Origin: Bin55 sp963664665
Lineage (GTDB): Bacteria > Pseudomonadota > Gammaproteobacteria > Pseudomonadales > Azotimanducaceae
DNA length: 64,000 bases
NCBI GenBank assembly: GCA_963664665.2
Contig: CAXXMH010000004.1
Coordinates: 1,364,001-1,428,000 of the forward strand
Direction: 5' to 3'
In this document: piece by piece, positions 1 through 7,799 of the stretch
How positions within the stretch are numbered: the first letter of the stretch is position 1
How the letters are laid out: every line of letters begins with the position of its first letter
Notes under the pieces: model-generated
Told to the model about the DNA's origin: nothing
The model's input: only the letters and a program-made list of their open reading frames with translations
The model's database searches: none
Position numbers and translations under genes: made by a program

Positions 1-175
1 CGCTAGGCGACTCGAATCCTGCCAGCATCATCAGACATGTGGTTTTGCCCGAGCCGGAGGGTCCCAGTAGTGTTAGGAACTCACCACGAGGTATCTGAAG
101 ATTGATGTCTTCAACGACGTTTGTGTGACCGTCAAATGACTTTGCGACGTTCTTGAATTCGACGTGAGTTGTCAA
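1..175 (-). CDS. ABC transporter ATP-binding protein, N-terminal part (PotA-like)
   Basis: Only the first 58 or so residues are in the window; the gene continues past the left edge. The reverse strand reads a typical nucleotide-binding domain start, with an aromatic A-loop region, then the Walker A motif GPSGSGKT followed by TCLMMLAGFE. That wording is typical of spermidine/putrescine (PotA) and related solute importers, so an import ATPase at the cytoplasmic face is likely, but the substrate cannot be told. No ATG is in frame; TTG at 175 or TTG at 184 are the possible starts. Partner permease and binding-protein genes would lie outside the window. Confidence 0.8.
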   Translation of the reverse strand, partial: MTTHVEFKNVAKSFDGHTNVVEDINLQIPRGEFLTLLGPSGSGKTTCLMMLAGFESPS

Positions 176-267
176 GAGAGACAATGATCCAATTAAGGTG
201 GCGTTTTGACGATGTAGAGACGCTGATCAACAATTCGCGTCAAACGGCGGATTATCGACTAACGCAA

Positions 268-627
268 TCATGCAAATGGAATCAGTTTTGATTGAAGCAA
301 TCGTCGGTCTCGAGTAAGCAAAGGAATGTGATGCACGATGCTTGTAGCCGCGATCAATTCGTCAGCCGGATCGCTTCGAACATCCAAACGCGTTGACGCA
401 ATCGCTACTTCTAGATCAAGAGACCACATGTGGATATTCGACAGGGTTAGATCAAATTCGGCATCCGAAACATCGAGCTCGAGTCTTCCAAGTTGCTTGA
501 GTTTAGCCATTTCCCAAATCACGATTGCGGAGATGCCCCACCGATTCTGTTCTAGCACTTGGAGCTCACGTTCTGAGATTTGACCTGCGAGTGCGCTCAC
601 GAACACATGTGTATCGACATTAACCAT
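268..627 (-). CDS. PIN-domain toxin (VapC-like)
   Basis: A 119-residue PIN-domain protein, the nuclease fold of VapC toxins that cut RNA. The four acidic positions expected for metal binding are visible: Asp5 (VNVDTHVFV), Glu39 (IWEMAKL), Asp89 (DPADELIAA) and Asp107 (LTRDRRL). A longer frame runs to 678, but the ATG at 627 puts the PIN motif at the true N-terminus and overlaps the stop of the upstream antitoxin by 8 bases (ATGGTTAA), the usual coupling of such pairs. It is therefore best read as the second gene of a type II toxin-antitoxin operon. The RNA target is unknown. Confidence 0.85.
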   Translation of the reverse strand: MVNVDTHVFVSALAGQISERELQVLEQNRWGISAIVIWEMAKLKQLGRLELDVSDAEFDLTLSNIHMWSLDLEVAIASTRLDVRSDPADELIAATSIVHHIPLLTRDRRLLQSKLIPFA

Positions 628-859
628 CTGCGCGCTCGTTGGCATGCCAAGTCTCGCCTGTGGAGAATATCTCTCCATGCACTCTAATCTTGCCTTTTAG
701 CGATCCGATTAGGTCCCTGGGATGCTTGGGGAAGGGCAGGACTCGTGCGACAGGACGACCGTGCTTGGTGATTACCAGACCATCAGGCTCAAGTGCGTCT
801 AATAGCGAGAGACACTGTTCTTTGAATTTCGCAGCGCCGATAGTAGATACGGGTTTCAT
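620..859 (-). CDS. Phd/YefM-type antitoxin
   Basis: A protein of 79 residues when started at the ATG at 859 (an in-frame ATG at 889 would add ten residues). The N-terminus MKPVSTIGAAKFKEQCLSLL is the typical Phd/YefM DNA-binding fold start, followed by a beta strand reading DGLVITKHGRPVARVLP that is diagnostic of the family. The C-terminal 25 residues should wrap and block the PIN toxin encoded immediately downstream, whose start overlaps this stop codon. Such antitoxins usually repress their own promoter, which here would lie between 860 and the transposon end near 949. Confidence 0.85.
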   Translation of the reverse strand: MKPVSTIGAAKFKEQCLSLLDALEPDGLVITKHGRPVARVLPFPKHPRDLIGSLKGKIRVHGEIFSTGETWHANERADG

Positions 860-941
860 AGAATCTGTCCAATATTTGTGACCAGACATATATTATGGGC
901 ATAGTTTTCGATAGCAGCGAGCGCCGTAGTCGACTGACTCG

Positions 942-948
942 TAGTTTA
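942..948. repeat. Target-site duplication, left copy (ISNCY-type element)
   Basis: TAGTTTA directly before the left inverted repeat; an identical copy sits directly after the right inverted repeat at 5494-5500. The match ends exactly at both element borders, so it is read as the 7-bp duplication made on insertion. Confidence 0.8.
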
Positions 949-964
949 GTGTCTGTGAAAAAAC
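949..964 (+). repeat. Left terminal inverted repeat of the ISNCY-type element
   Basis: GTGTCTGTGAAAAAAC, perfectly complementary to 5478-5493. Confidence 0.85.
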
Positions 965-1174
965 CTAATTTTGCAGATGATTTTGAGGTTTCGGCGACGG
1001 AACGGTACGATCGGAACCACCCAGTTGCTGACGTCGGACAATTAAAGAAGGCGTGTTGGTCGATTTCGGCGTCTTTTTTTATCGAATTGACCCTTAAATC
1101 CGCTTGGCTTTAAACGATGGCCGCATGCCGCCCTCGCAGTGGCGCGATGCGCGGTGTTGGTTGGCTAGGCGGGG

Positions 1175-1488
1175 CTAGGCGGCGAGCGGCAGTCGTTTGC
1201 GACGCGTGCGTGCGCGTTGCTGCAACAGGAACCCCAGGCGATGCAGGTTCGCGCCCAGGATCGAGAGCGCCACCGTGCGTTCAAAGCCGAGCTGACCGCG
1301 ATTGCGGATCCGCGCCAAGCCATGACATTCGAGGGCATGGATCGCCGATTCCACCGCCGGATGTTGCCGCCGTGCCGTTTGAAATGCGTCGGTCGCTTCG
1401 CGCACCTGGGACGTCTTGTCGCCCTTGCCCTTGACAGGCAACGTCACCTGGCACAGATGGTCGAGCAAGTCGCGCTGATTCGCCGGAC
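1175..1488 (-). pseudogene. ISNCY-type transposase, C-terminal fragment
   Basis: This piece encodes the last ~104 residues of the outer element's transposase, including ANQRDLLDHL near the break and the arginine-rich tail ending RKRLPLAA. Joined to the fragment at 4206-5322 after removing the nested element and one 6-bp duplication, the reading frame continues without a shift (GFHSP then ANQRDLL) and the total is 1431 nt, that is 476 residues plus stop. Separated as it is, it cannot give an active transposase. Confidence 0.85.
1483..1488. repeat. Target-site duplication, left copy (IS21-family element)
   Basis: CCGGAC before the left end; the same six bases follow the right end at 4200-4205. 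Because the element starts TGT and the target also continues TGT, the shared run is CCGGACTGT, and a duplication of up to 8 bp is possible depending on where the border is drawn. Confidence 0.75.
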
Positions 1489-1536
1489 TGTCCCGCGACA
1501 ATCAAGGTGAGAACGCAGCGACAATCAAGGTGAGAA
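1489..1536 (+). repeat. Left end of IS21-family element with tandem terminal repeats
   Basis: The 19-mer GCGACAATCAAGGTGAGAA occurs at 1495-1513 and again at 1518-1536, a 23-bp period. The same arrangement, inverted and with one base changed (AATCAGGG for AATCAAGG), is at the right end. Multiple terminal repeats of this kind are transposase (IstA) binding sites in IS21 elements. Confidence 0.9.
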
Positions 1537-1671
1537 AGCCGCCGACTCGTGCGTTGTGAGGGAGGGCGTAGCCCGACCGAGCAAGGCGCGAGCCGGCGAG
1601 GCCGAGAGCCGCGCTCCGTGATCGCGACGGAATTGGCTAAGGTGTACGACCTTCTATAAGGACGGACATTG

Positions 1672-3207
1672 ATGCCAGGCAGTCATATTTCCGATCACCA
1701 AGTGAGGCTTTACATGCACTCTAGACAAAAAACCACGCCGCAGGCGGCTGCGGTGAAGGCCGGTTTTAGCACCGCCACGGCCTACCGGATCGAGGCCGAT
1801 CCGCGACTTCCCTCCACCCACACGAGGCCCCGGGACCGGCGCCGGCCCGATCCGCTGGCGGGGATCTTCGACGAGGAACTCGTTCCCATGCTGGAGAAGA
1901 CGCCGAGCATTCGCCCGGTGGCGTTGTTCGAGGAACTCATGCGCCGTCATCCCGAGCTCGCCCCCAGCATTCGTCGCACGTTGGAACGACGCGTGCGGCA
2001 ATGGCGTGCGGTGCACGGTCCGGAGCAGGAGATCATGTTCCGTCAGACCCACCCGCCAGGTCAGCTCGGGCTCTCGGACTTTACCGACGCCAACGCCCTG
2101 GGGGTAACGATCACCGGCGTGACGCTCAAGCACATCCTGTACCACTTCCGGCTGGCCTATTCCGGGTTCTCGCACCTGCACGTGGTGCTGGGCGGGGAGA
2201 GCTTCACCGCCTTGGCCGAGGGGCTACAGAACGCCCTGTGGAGCCTCGGTGGGGCGCCGCAGGAACCCCGCAGCGACAGTCTCTCGGCGGCGTATCGCAA
2301 CCTTGATTGCGAGCAACGCAAGGACGCCACGAAGCGCTACGCGGCGCTGTGCGAACACTACAGCATGGCGCCGAGCCGCAACAATCGCGGAGAATCGCAC
2401 GAAAACGGCGCCGTGGAAGGCCCGCACGGGCACCTCAAACGCGCCCTGGCCGACGCGCTACTGCTGCGTGGCTCGCCCGACTTCGACACCTTGGGCCACT
2501 ACCGCGCCTTCGTCGACGACGTGGTGGGGCGACGCAACGCCCACCACCGTGCCCGCATCGATGTCGAGCGCGCCGTGCTCAAGCCGTTGCCGCGCCAGCG
2601 CACCGAGGACTTCGACACGGCGCGTGTGCGCGTGACCTCCTCGAGTGGCTTCGTGCTGCGGAAAGTGTTTTACACCGTGCCGTCGCGACTGGTGGGCCAT
2701 CAGTTGACGGTGCGCCTGTACGACGAGCGCCTGGAACTGTTTCTCGGCGCCACGTACCTGACGCAACTGCCGCGCGGTCGCCCGCAGGCGAACGGCTGCA
2801 ACGGCCATGTCATCGATTACCGCCACGTCATCCACGCGCTGCGGCGCAAGCCCATGGCGCTGCGCAATCTCGTCTATCGCGACAGCCTGTTCCCCCGCCA
2901 GGCATACAGGTGCGCCTTCGACGCGATCGTCGAAGCCAAGGGCGAACGCACCGCCTGCCGCGACACCGTCGCCTTGCTGTCGCTGGCGCACGAACGCACC
3001 TGCGAAGCCGCGCTCGCTGCGGCCATCGAAAGTTGTCTGGAAGCCGGCACGTTACCCGATCCTGACGTCCTGGCCACGCAGTTCGTGCCGTCACCGGATC
3101 GCGTGCCGAACATCCACGTCAAGTTGGGTTCGCTCACCGATTACGATGTCCTGCTCACCGCGCCAACGGCGGCTAGCGCCACCGCACGCACGGGCGACGG
3201 CTCATGA
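1672..3207 (+). CDS. istA: IS21-family transposase IstA
   Basis: A DDE transposase of about 511 residues. The N-terminal ~50 residues form a helix-turn-helix that should bind the terminal repeats. The catalytic core begins near residue 120 with QLGLSDFTDANALG (first Asp) and the Glu lies in HENGAVEGPHGHLKRAL; a C-terminal beta-barrel-like domain follows. A TTG one codon upstream is possible, but the ATG at 1672 follows AAGGACGG at a fair spacing. It acts with IstB, whose ATG overlaps its stop codon (ATGA at 3204-3207). Full length for the family. Confidence 0.93.
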   Translation: MPGSHISDHQVRLYMHSRQKTTPQAAAVKAGFSTATAYRIEADPRLPSTHTRPRDRRRPDPLAGIFDEELVPMLEKTPSIRPVALFEELMRRHPELAPSIRRTLERRVRQWRAVHGPEQEIMFRQTHPPGQLGLSDFTDANALGVTITGVTLKHILYHFRLAYSGFSHLHVVLGGESFTALAEGLQNALWSLGGAPQEPRSDSLSAAYRNLDCEQRKDATKRYAALCEHYSMAPSRNNRGESHENGAVEGPHGHLKRALADALLLRGSPDFDTLGHYRAFVDDVVGRRNAHHRARIDVERAVLKPLPRQRTEDFDTARVRVTSSSGFVLRKVFYTVPSRLVGHQLTVRLYDERLELFLGATYLTQLPRGRPQANGCNGHVIDYRHVIHALRRKPMALRNLVYRDSLFPRQAYRCAFDAIVEAKGERTACRDTVALLSLAHERTCEAALAAAIESCLEAGTLPDPDVLATQFVPSPDRVPNIHVKLGSLTDYDVLLTAPTAASATARTGDGS

Positions 3208-4061
3208 GCGCCGTGGATCCCGCCCAGCTTGAGCTGATGTTCACCCAGCTAGGCCTGCCTACCTTCAAGGCCGTCTGGGCCACGCTCGCTGACCGCGCCG
3301 ATGCCGAAGGCTGGCCCGCAGCCCGGCTGCTCGCCGCCCTGACCGAGCAGGAGCTCGCCGACCGCGCCCGGCGGCGTTTCGAACGCCATCTCGCCGAGGC
3401 CAAACTGCCACCCGGCAAGACGCTCGCCAACTTCGACTTCAAGGTCGTACCCATGGTCTCCCAGGCGCACGTCAACGCCCTGGTCGCCGGCGATGGCTGG
3501 CTGGCGCAGGGCGCCAATGTGATCCTGGTCGGCCCACCTGGCACCGGGAAAAGTCACTTGGCTGCCGCGGTCGGGTTGGCGCTGATCGAACACGGCTTCC
3601 GGGTCCTGTACGCGCGCACCACCGATCTGGTGCAGAAACTCCAGGTCGCGCGCCGCGAACTGACGCTCGAGTCCGAGATCCGCAAACTGAACAAGTACCA
3701 CTTGCTCATTCTTGACGATATCGCCTATGTGCGCAAGGATCAAGCCGAAACGAGCGTGCTCTTCGAACTGATCAGCTCACGGTACGAAAATCGCTCCCTG
3801 CTCGTCACCGCCAACCAGCCGTTCGGGGCGTGGGGCTCAATCTTCCCCGAACAGGCCATGACGCTGGCCGCCATCGACCGGCTCGTGCATCGCGCGACCA
3901 TCTTTGAACTCAACGTGGAAAGCTATCGACGACGCACCGCGGTGGAAACCAAACGCGGCCGCGGGCGAATCGCCGCCCGCGCCACGCCCGCCAACACCAA
4001 CGTCAAGCTGCCGGATAGCACCGCAGCAACGAACAAAGAGGGCCAAAAAGACAACCCGTGA
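3204..4061 (+). CDS. istB: IS21-family ATP-binding helper protein IstB
   Basis: A 285-residue AAA+ ATPase related to DnaC that helps IstA choose and engage the target DNA. Walker A is GPPGTGKS near residue 112, Walker B is LLILDDIAY near residue 170, and the sensor region reads SLLVTANQPFGAWGSIFPEQ. The C-terminal tail (about 35 residues after the RRR stretch) is basic. It overlaps istA by 4 bases, so the two are translated together. Confidence 0.93.
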   Translation: MSAVDPAQLELMFTQLGLPTFKAVWATLADRADAEGWPAARLLAALTEQELADRARRRFERHLAEAKLPPGKTLANFDFKVVPMVSQAHVNALVAGDGWLAQGANVILVGPPGTGKSHLAAAVGLALIEHGFRVLYARTTDLVQKLQVARRELTLESEIRKLNKYHLLILDDIAYVRKDQAETSVLFELISSRYENRSLLVTANQPFGAWGSIFPEQAMTLAAIDRLVHRATIFELNVESYRRRTAVETKRGRGRIAARATPANTNVKLPDSTAATNKEGQKDNP

Positions 4062-4151
4062 CACCTCACCGATTCCTGATCTGGCGGCGTCGTTTTGAAC
4101 GCCCCTTGCCGCGTCCACCTCCGATAATGTATCATCAACCGTCGCGACACA

Positions 4152-4199
4152 TTCTCACCCTGATTGTCGCGCACTTCTCACCCTGATTGTCGCGCTACA
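4152..4199 (-). repeat. Right end of IS21-family element with tandem terminal repeats
   Basis: TTCTCACCCTGATTGTCGC at 4152-4170 and 4175-4193, again with a 23-bp period, followed by GCTACA at the border. It is the inverted counterpart of 1489-1536. Confidence 0.9.
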
Positions 4200-4205
4200 C
4201 CGGAC
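4200..4205. repeat. Target-site duplication, right copy (IS21-family element)
   Basis: CCGGAC, identical to 1483-1488. Confidence 0.75.
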
Positions 4206-5322
4206 TGTGAAAGCCGCGGTCGAAACTGCACGACGCCAGCGTCGGATGATCCGCCTTGGCGGTCTCCACCACCGGCACGGCCGTGCTCACGTCGCTCCCC
4301 GTCCATTGCAACTGCCAGGCCAGCACGAACCCGCTCGCCTCCTCCAGGATCGTCAACGGCACCCCCAGTTCCACCGGCCGCCCGGCTTTGCCTTTCATGA
4401 TCCACCGGGTATAGCGTTCGAACACCGAAAAGAACTTCTCTTCAGGGGGGATGCGTTCGCCCCGCAGCACCCGCCGGACGATCTGACCACGCAGGACATC
4501 GGCATCCGCGACCCATTGTTCGATCGCCGTCAGAACCGCGTCCAACTTGCCAGCCGCCCGTAGGGCACGGGCTTCCTTCATCGTCGTCGTGACCCGATGG
4601 GTCAACTCGGCGCAGAGCCGCAGGTACGCCTTCACGTCGTCCGGGCGGGTCGACCACTGCCGTTGCCGCGACACGCGATTGAACGCTTTCTTCAGTTGGC
4701 GCCGCCAATGCTTCGCTTGCCGCCAGCCCCCGAGCCCGGTACGGTTCGCTACCTTGGTCGCTTCGCGCATCGCCACCCGGGTCGCGTCCCACAGCAGATT
4801 AAGGTCCGTCGGATGGTGAACGTTGCTTTCGACCACGAAGGAATCAACGCGCGCCGCCAACGCGGCGCCAGGCGACTTTCCCGCGACCTTCAAACCCTCC
4901 CGCGTCACCAGCGCGTTCACCTTGGCCAACAGCTCAGGCGTCAGCAGATCCACGTTGTTCTTCAGCGTCCGAACTGTGTAGCGAAACTCATCTTCCGGCG
5001 GGTGCTGCAACATCCGGCGCAACGTGCCGTACTCGTTCGCCAACGACTGCAGCCGGTCGTAGTCGCAGTCCAGACCTTGCTTGATCACCGCCAACACCAG
5101 CACCTGCCACAGCATCATTCCCGGTCGCCCGTTGGCGTGGTCGCGGTCCGCCGCCACATGCTGTTCCAGCAACTCGAACAGCTCGGTCCGCAGGCGCTTG
5201 TCCATATAGAGATGCTGCAACCCGCGCAGCAGCGCCGGGATGTCATCGCGACTCTTCTCGTCAATGCGAATGGATTCGATCGGCACGACAAACAAGTCAT
5301 CGGACGCTTCGCGTTTGCGCAT
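4206..5322 (-). pseudogene. ISNCY-type transposase, N-terminal fragment
   Basis: The first ~372 residues of the outer element's transposase. It begins with MRKREASDDLFVVPIESIRI and carries the conserved stretch GLQHLYMDKRLRTELFELL, then the catalytic domain with RVDSFVVESNVHHPTDLNLL (probable catalytic Asp) and ends at CSFDRGFHSP, where the IS21-family element interrupts it. The open frame runs a few codons into the insertion before a stop near 4195. With the fragment at 1175-1488 it restores a 476-residue protein. Confidence 0.85.
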
Positions 5323-5477
5323 GGGGCTCCTCGGGCTCCTTTAAATCGGCGAAGATGGGGCGAAATCCGCGCAAAACGGGTGATTTCATGCGAAAATCGC
5401 CAATCTTCAAGGTCGATATGTTAGCACAAAATCGGTTAAAACACTGATGATATCAGTGCGAAATGATTAACTACAAA

Positions 5478-5493
5478 GTTTTTTCACAGACAC
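5478..5493 (-). repeat. Right terminal inverted repeat of the ISNCY-type element
   Basis: GTTTTTTCACAGACAC, perfectly complementary to 949-964. Confidence 0.85.
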
Positions 5494-5500
5494 TAGTTTA
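5494..5500. repeat. Target-site duplication, right copy (ISNCY-type element)
   Basis: TAGTTTA, identical to 942-948. Confidence 0.8.
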
Positions 5501-5853
5501 TTTCCGACTGTCCCTCCGCGATTCCAGCACGAAAACCCGCAGATGCTTAATCCTTCCTGAACGCGTTCATCATTCGTCGCGAGTTCAAACCCGCCTGGCG
5601 TTGTATGCAGCCGTCGAGTGTGAATCACTTTGCCTTTCTAATGATCTGAGACCAACAACCTAGTTCAACGATCTGTTGCGGTCAAGGCTCCATATATACC
5701 AGGGCGTTCTTGAGGACGCGATAACCTCATTAGTCGATGGCGAGCCGCCCGGCTTGCGAGCAAGTCAAAAGTCGTCCATGCTTCGGACTTACAACAATAA
5801 AATTGTATCATTGATACCTGCCTTGATCGATATCACGGACTACGAATTCAAAA
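5501..5853. other. Gap without a recognisable gene
   Basis: About 350 bases between the transposon and the DUF6932 gene. Short frames exist (for example a TTG-started one from 5676), but none resembles a known family. It probably contains the promoter of the downstream pair. The sequence left of the transposon (before 942) and this stretch should be contiguous in an empty site; no broken gene is recognisable across the junction. Confidence 0.5.
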
Positions 5854-6291
5854 GTGCTTCCAGTCGGGATACACGAAGCGTATATGGGAGAGATTGAGGA
5901 CTTATTTGCGTTCAATACAAGACGAAGAGAGCTTTACGACGGACTGGTCCGAGCTTCTCACGATCTCCGGAGTGCCGGATGTCGCAGGTTCTATGTTGAC
6001 GGAAGCTTTGTCACAAGCAAACCTATCCCTGGCGACTTTGATGCATGCTATGAGCTCACCGGGATTGATAGATCACTGCTAAATCCAGTCTTTTTTGATT
6101 TTCGCAACGGTCGAATGGCACAAAAGAGAGTGTACGGTGGCGAATTCTTCCCCTCGAACGCACAGGCCGATGCACCGGGTCGTTCCTTTCTTGATTTCTT
6201 CCAAAATGTACGTGGTACGAGCTCAAGGAAGGGAATTTTGACAGTGAGTCTTACAAGGAACGTTTCAGTGAATTACGAGGCTACGACATGA
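5854..6291 (+). CDS. DUF6932-family protein (nucleotidyltransferase-like)
   Basis: A 145-residue cytoplasmic protein started at GTG 5854, which gives the expected N-terminus LPVGIHEA. The core GCRRFYVDGSFVTSKPIPGD followed by DACYE has the look of a minimal nucleotidyltransferase, GS...D-x-D-like, and matches my memory of the DUF6932 family. The C-terminus FLDFFQNVRG...KGIL is also typical. Its TGA overlaps the ATG of the XRE/ImmA gene (ATGA at 6288-6291), so the two form one translationally coupled unit. A toxin or effector role beside a regulator-peptidase is plausible but inferred. Confidence 0.65.
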   Translation: MLPVGIHEAYMGEIEDLFAFNTRRRELYDGLVRASHDLRSAGCRRFYVDGSFVTSKPIPGDFDACYELTGIDRSLLNPVFFDFRNGRMAQKRVYGGEFFPSNAQADAPGRSFLDFFQNVRGTSSRKGILTVSLTRNVSVNYEATT

Positions 6292-7550
6292 TTTTGAGTG
6301 ACAAGCAACGCCACAGTGCCGTTCGCGAGATCGAGAACTTCAAGCGAGCGATCTCAGCAATCGAAAAAGCTGATTTTGAGGAAGAATGGCACCGAGAGAT
6401 ACAGATCAAGGCAATTCAAAGTGAAATCGAGCGACTGCAGCAGCAAGTCCTTGAATATGACATGCTGAAGTCGGGTGGAATCACATTTGCGAAGTCGTTC
6501 TCACTCGAAAAGCTTCCGGAAGTACTGGTGCACGCTCGAATCGCGTCTGGTCTTACTCAAACCGATTTGGCGTCACGGTTGAACTTGAAACCGCAGCAGA
6601 TTCAACGCTACGAGTCGTCGGAATATCAAGGTGCAAGTCTTGCGCGATTGATCGAGATATCGGAAGCTCTAGGCGTTACCGTCGAGGGTATCTATCGTAA
6701 TCGACATGATGAAGAAGGCGGAATTTTCAATTGGACAAGAGCGAGTGACATCAGGTGGGAACGATTCCCTATACGGGAAATGGTTAAACGTAAATGGTTT
6801 GTCGTGGCTGAGGACGAGGACGAAATACAAGCGACAAAACGATATTTCGAAATCGCTTGTGACGGACCTACATTGTCAGCGGCTCTGCACCGAAAGAAAG
6901 TTAGGAGCTCCGCAACAATCGACGAGTATGCGCTATTAGCTTGGCAAGCATGTATTCTCCAACGTGCTAACTTAACAATTCAAAATCAGGACATTCCCGA
7001 ATTCGTACTTGACGAGAGTTGGCTACCTAGGTTAAGAGTTCTAACGCAAGAAAAGGATGGACCTAAGAAAGCCATAAATCTCCTAGCGGAACACGGGATC
7101 GTACTGGTAATCGAAAGACACTTCAACAGTACGTGTCTCGACGGCGCCGCAATGTTGAATGATGACGGCAACCCCATAATCGGTCTTACGTTGAGGCAAG
7201 ATCGATTGGACAATTTCTGGTTCGTGCTGTTTCACGAACTAGGTCACATCTTCTTACATTTGATGTCTGGTCAAAGTTACGATTTTTTCGACGATGACGA
7301 GGCTTCTACCACCGACACGCTTGAACGCAGCGCAAATGATTTTGCGTTAGATAACTTGATAAAACCAAGCGAATGGGAGGAATGTAAGTCTCGTCATGCG
7401 TTAAGTGCGGAAGCGATAAGAATGGATGCGGTCAGGCTAAACATAGGAGCTAGCGTAATCGCAGGTCGAATTCGAAAGGAACGCGGTGACTACTCCTTAT
7501 TGAGCGGCTTGGTAGGACAAAGTGACGTTCAAATTCAGTTTGAATCGTGA
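6288..7550 (+). CDS. XRE-family regulator fused to ImmA/IrrE metallopeptidase
   Basis: A 420-residue two-domain protein. Residues 1-65 are a charged helical lead (MILSDKQRHSAVREIENF); about residues 75-130 form an XRE helix-turn-helix (ARIASGLTQTDLASRLNLKP, then QQIQRYES); the C-terminal half carries the zinc metallopeptidase motif HELGH (FHELGHIFLHL) of the ImmA/IrrE family. Such proteins often cleave or displace a repressor, and in toxin-antitoxin-like pairs act as regulator. The ATG at 6288 overlaps the DUF6932 stop. The upstream frame is also open for some codons but matches nothing, so this ATG is preferred. Confidence 0.85.
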   Translation: MILSDKQRHSAVREIENFKRAISAIEKADFEEEWHREIQIKAIQSEIERLQQQVLEYDMLKSGGITFAKSFSLEKLPEVLVHARIASGLTQTDLASRLNLKPQQIQRYESSEYQGASLARLIEISEALGVTVEGIYRNRHDEEGGIFNWTRASDIRWERFPIREMVKRKWFVVAEDEDEIQATKRYFEIACDGPTLSAALHRKKVRSSATIDEYALLAWQACILQRANLTIQNQDIPEFVLDESWLPRLRVLTQEKDGPKKAINLLAEHGIVLVIERHFNSTCLDGAAMLNDDGNPIIGLTLRQDRLDNFWFVLFHELGHIFLHLMSGQSYDFFDDDEASTTDTLERSANDFALDNLIKPSEWEECKSRHALSAEAIRMDAVRLNIGASVIAGRIRKERGDYSLLSGLVGQSDVQIQFES

Positions 7551-7799
7551 AACATCGTCTTACATCGATCGAAGAGACGCCGCTGAGTACACAGATTAGG
7601 TTGAAGCCATCACGCAAACTTGGCAGTGGTCATGTGCCCGTGCTTCAACCGAGCGAGGACTACGAATGCCAGGTCTTCGACTCGCTCAACTACTGTTGTC
7701 GAATTCCTTGGTCCGTTCGATAGGTACGGGCTGCACTACCGACCGACTGTCTCGCATCCTTAAACAATTAAGTCGGTGGGTACAGTAAATACATCAGCT

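Larger units (their letters stand above)
1489..4199 (+). mobile_element. IS21-family insertion sequence (istA-istB)
   Basis: A 2.7-kb element with TG...CA ends, two tandem 19-bp terminal repeats at each end and the two genes istA and istB in the standard order with a 4-base overlap. It is inserted in the transposase gene of the surrounding ISNCY-type element. Both genes are full length, so it may still be mobile. Its GC content is clearly above that of the flanking chromosome. Confidence 0.93.
949..5493 (-). mobile_element. ISNCY-type insertion sequence, interrupted by a nested IS21-family element
   Basis: A GC-rich block bounded by perfect 16-bp inverted repeats (GTGTCTGTGAAAAAAC at the left, its complement at the right) and flanked by 7-bp direct repeats. 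It carries one transposase gene on the minus strand, split in two by the IS21-family element at 1489-4199. Removing that element and one copy of its duplication leaves about 1.83 kb, a normal size for this group. Assignment to ISNCY rests on recognition of the transposase N-terminus and length, not on a database search. Both elements look recent because ends and duplications are intact. Confidence 0.8.

Noticed and set aside
895..1113. 72-residue plus-strand frame across the left transposon border
   Set aside because: It crosses the insertion junction and inverted repeat, and has no homology-like pattern.
1117..1510. Plus-strand frames opposite the transposase C-terminus
   Set aside because: Arg/Pro-rich shadows of the GC-rich minus-strand transposase fragment.
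2001..3232. Several long overlapping frames inside istA
   Set aside because: They are open only because of high GC; istA has the conserved motifs and codon pattern.
4207..5424. Long plus-strand frames opposite the ISNCY transposase
   Set aside because: Shadow frames; the minus strand encodes the recognisable transposase.
5463..5897. Two short frames before the DUF6932 gene
   Set aside because: One spans the transposon end, the other overlaps the DUF6932 start by 44 bases; neither matches a family.
6200..6300. Suspected frameshift joining DUF6932 to the XRE-ImmA gene
   Set aside because: The downstream frame is open upstream of its ATG, but both proteins have their expected ends and the ATGA overlap explains the layout.
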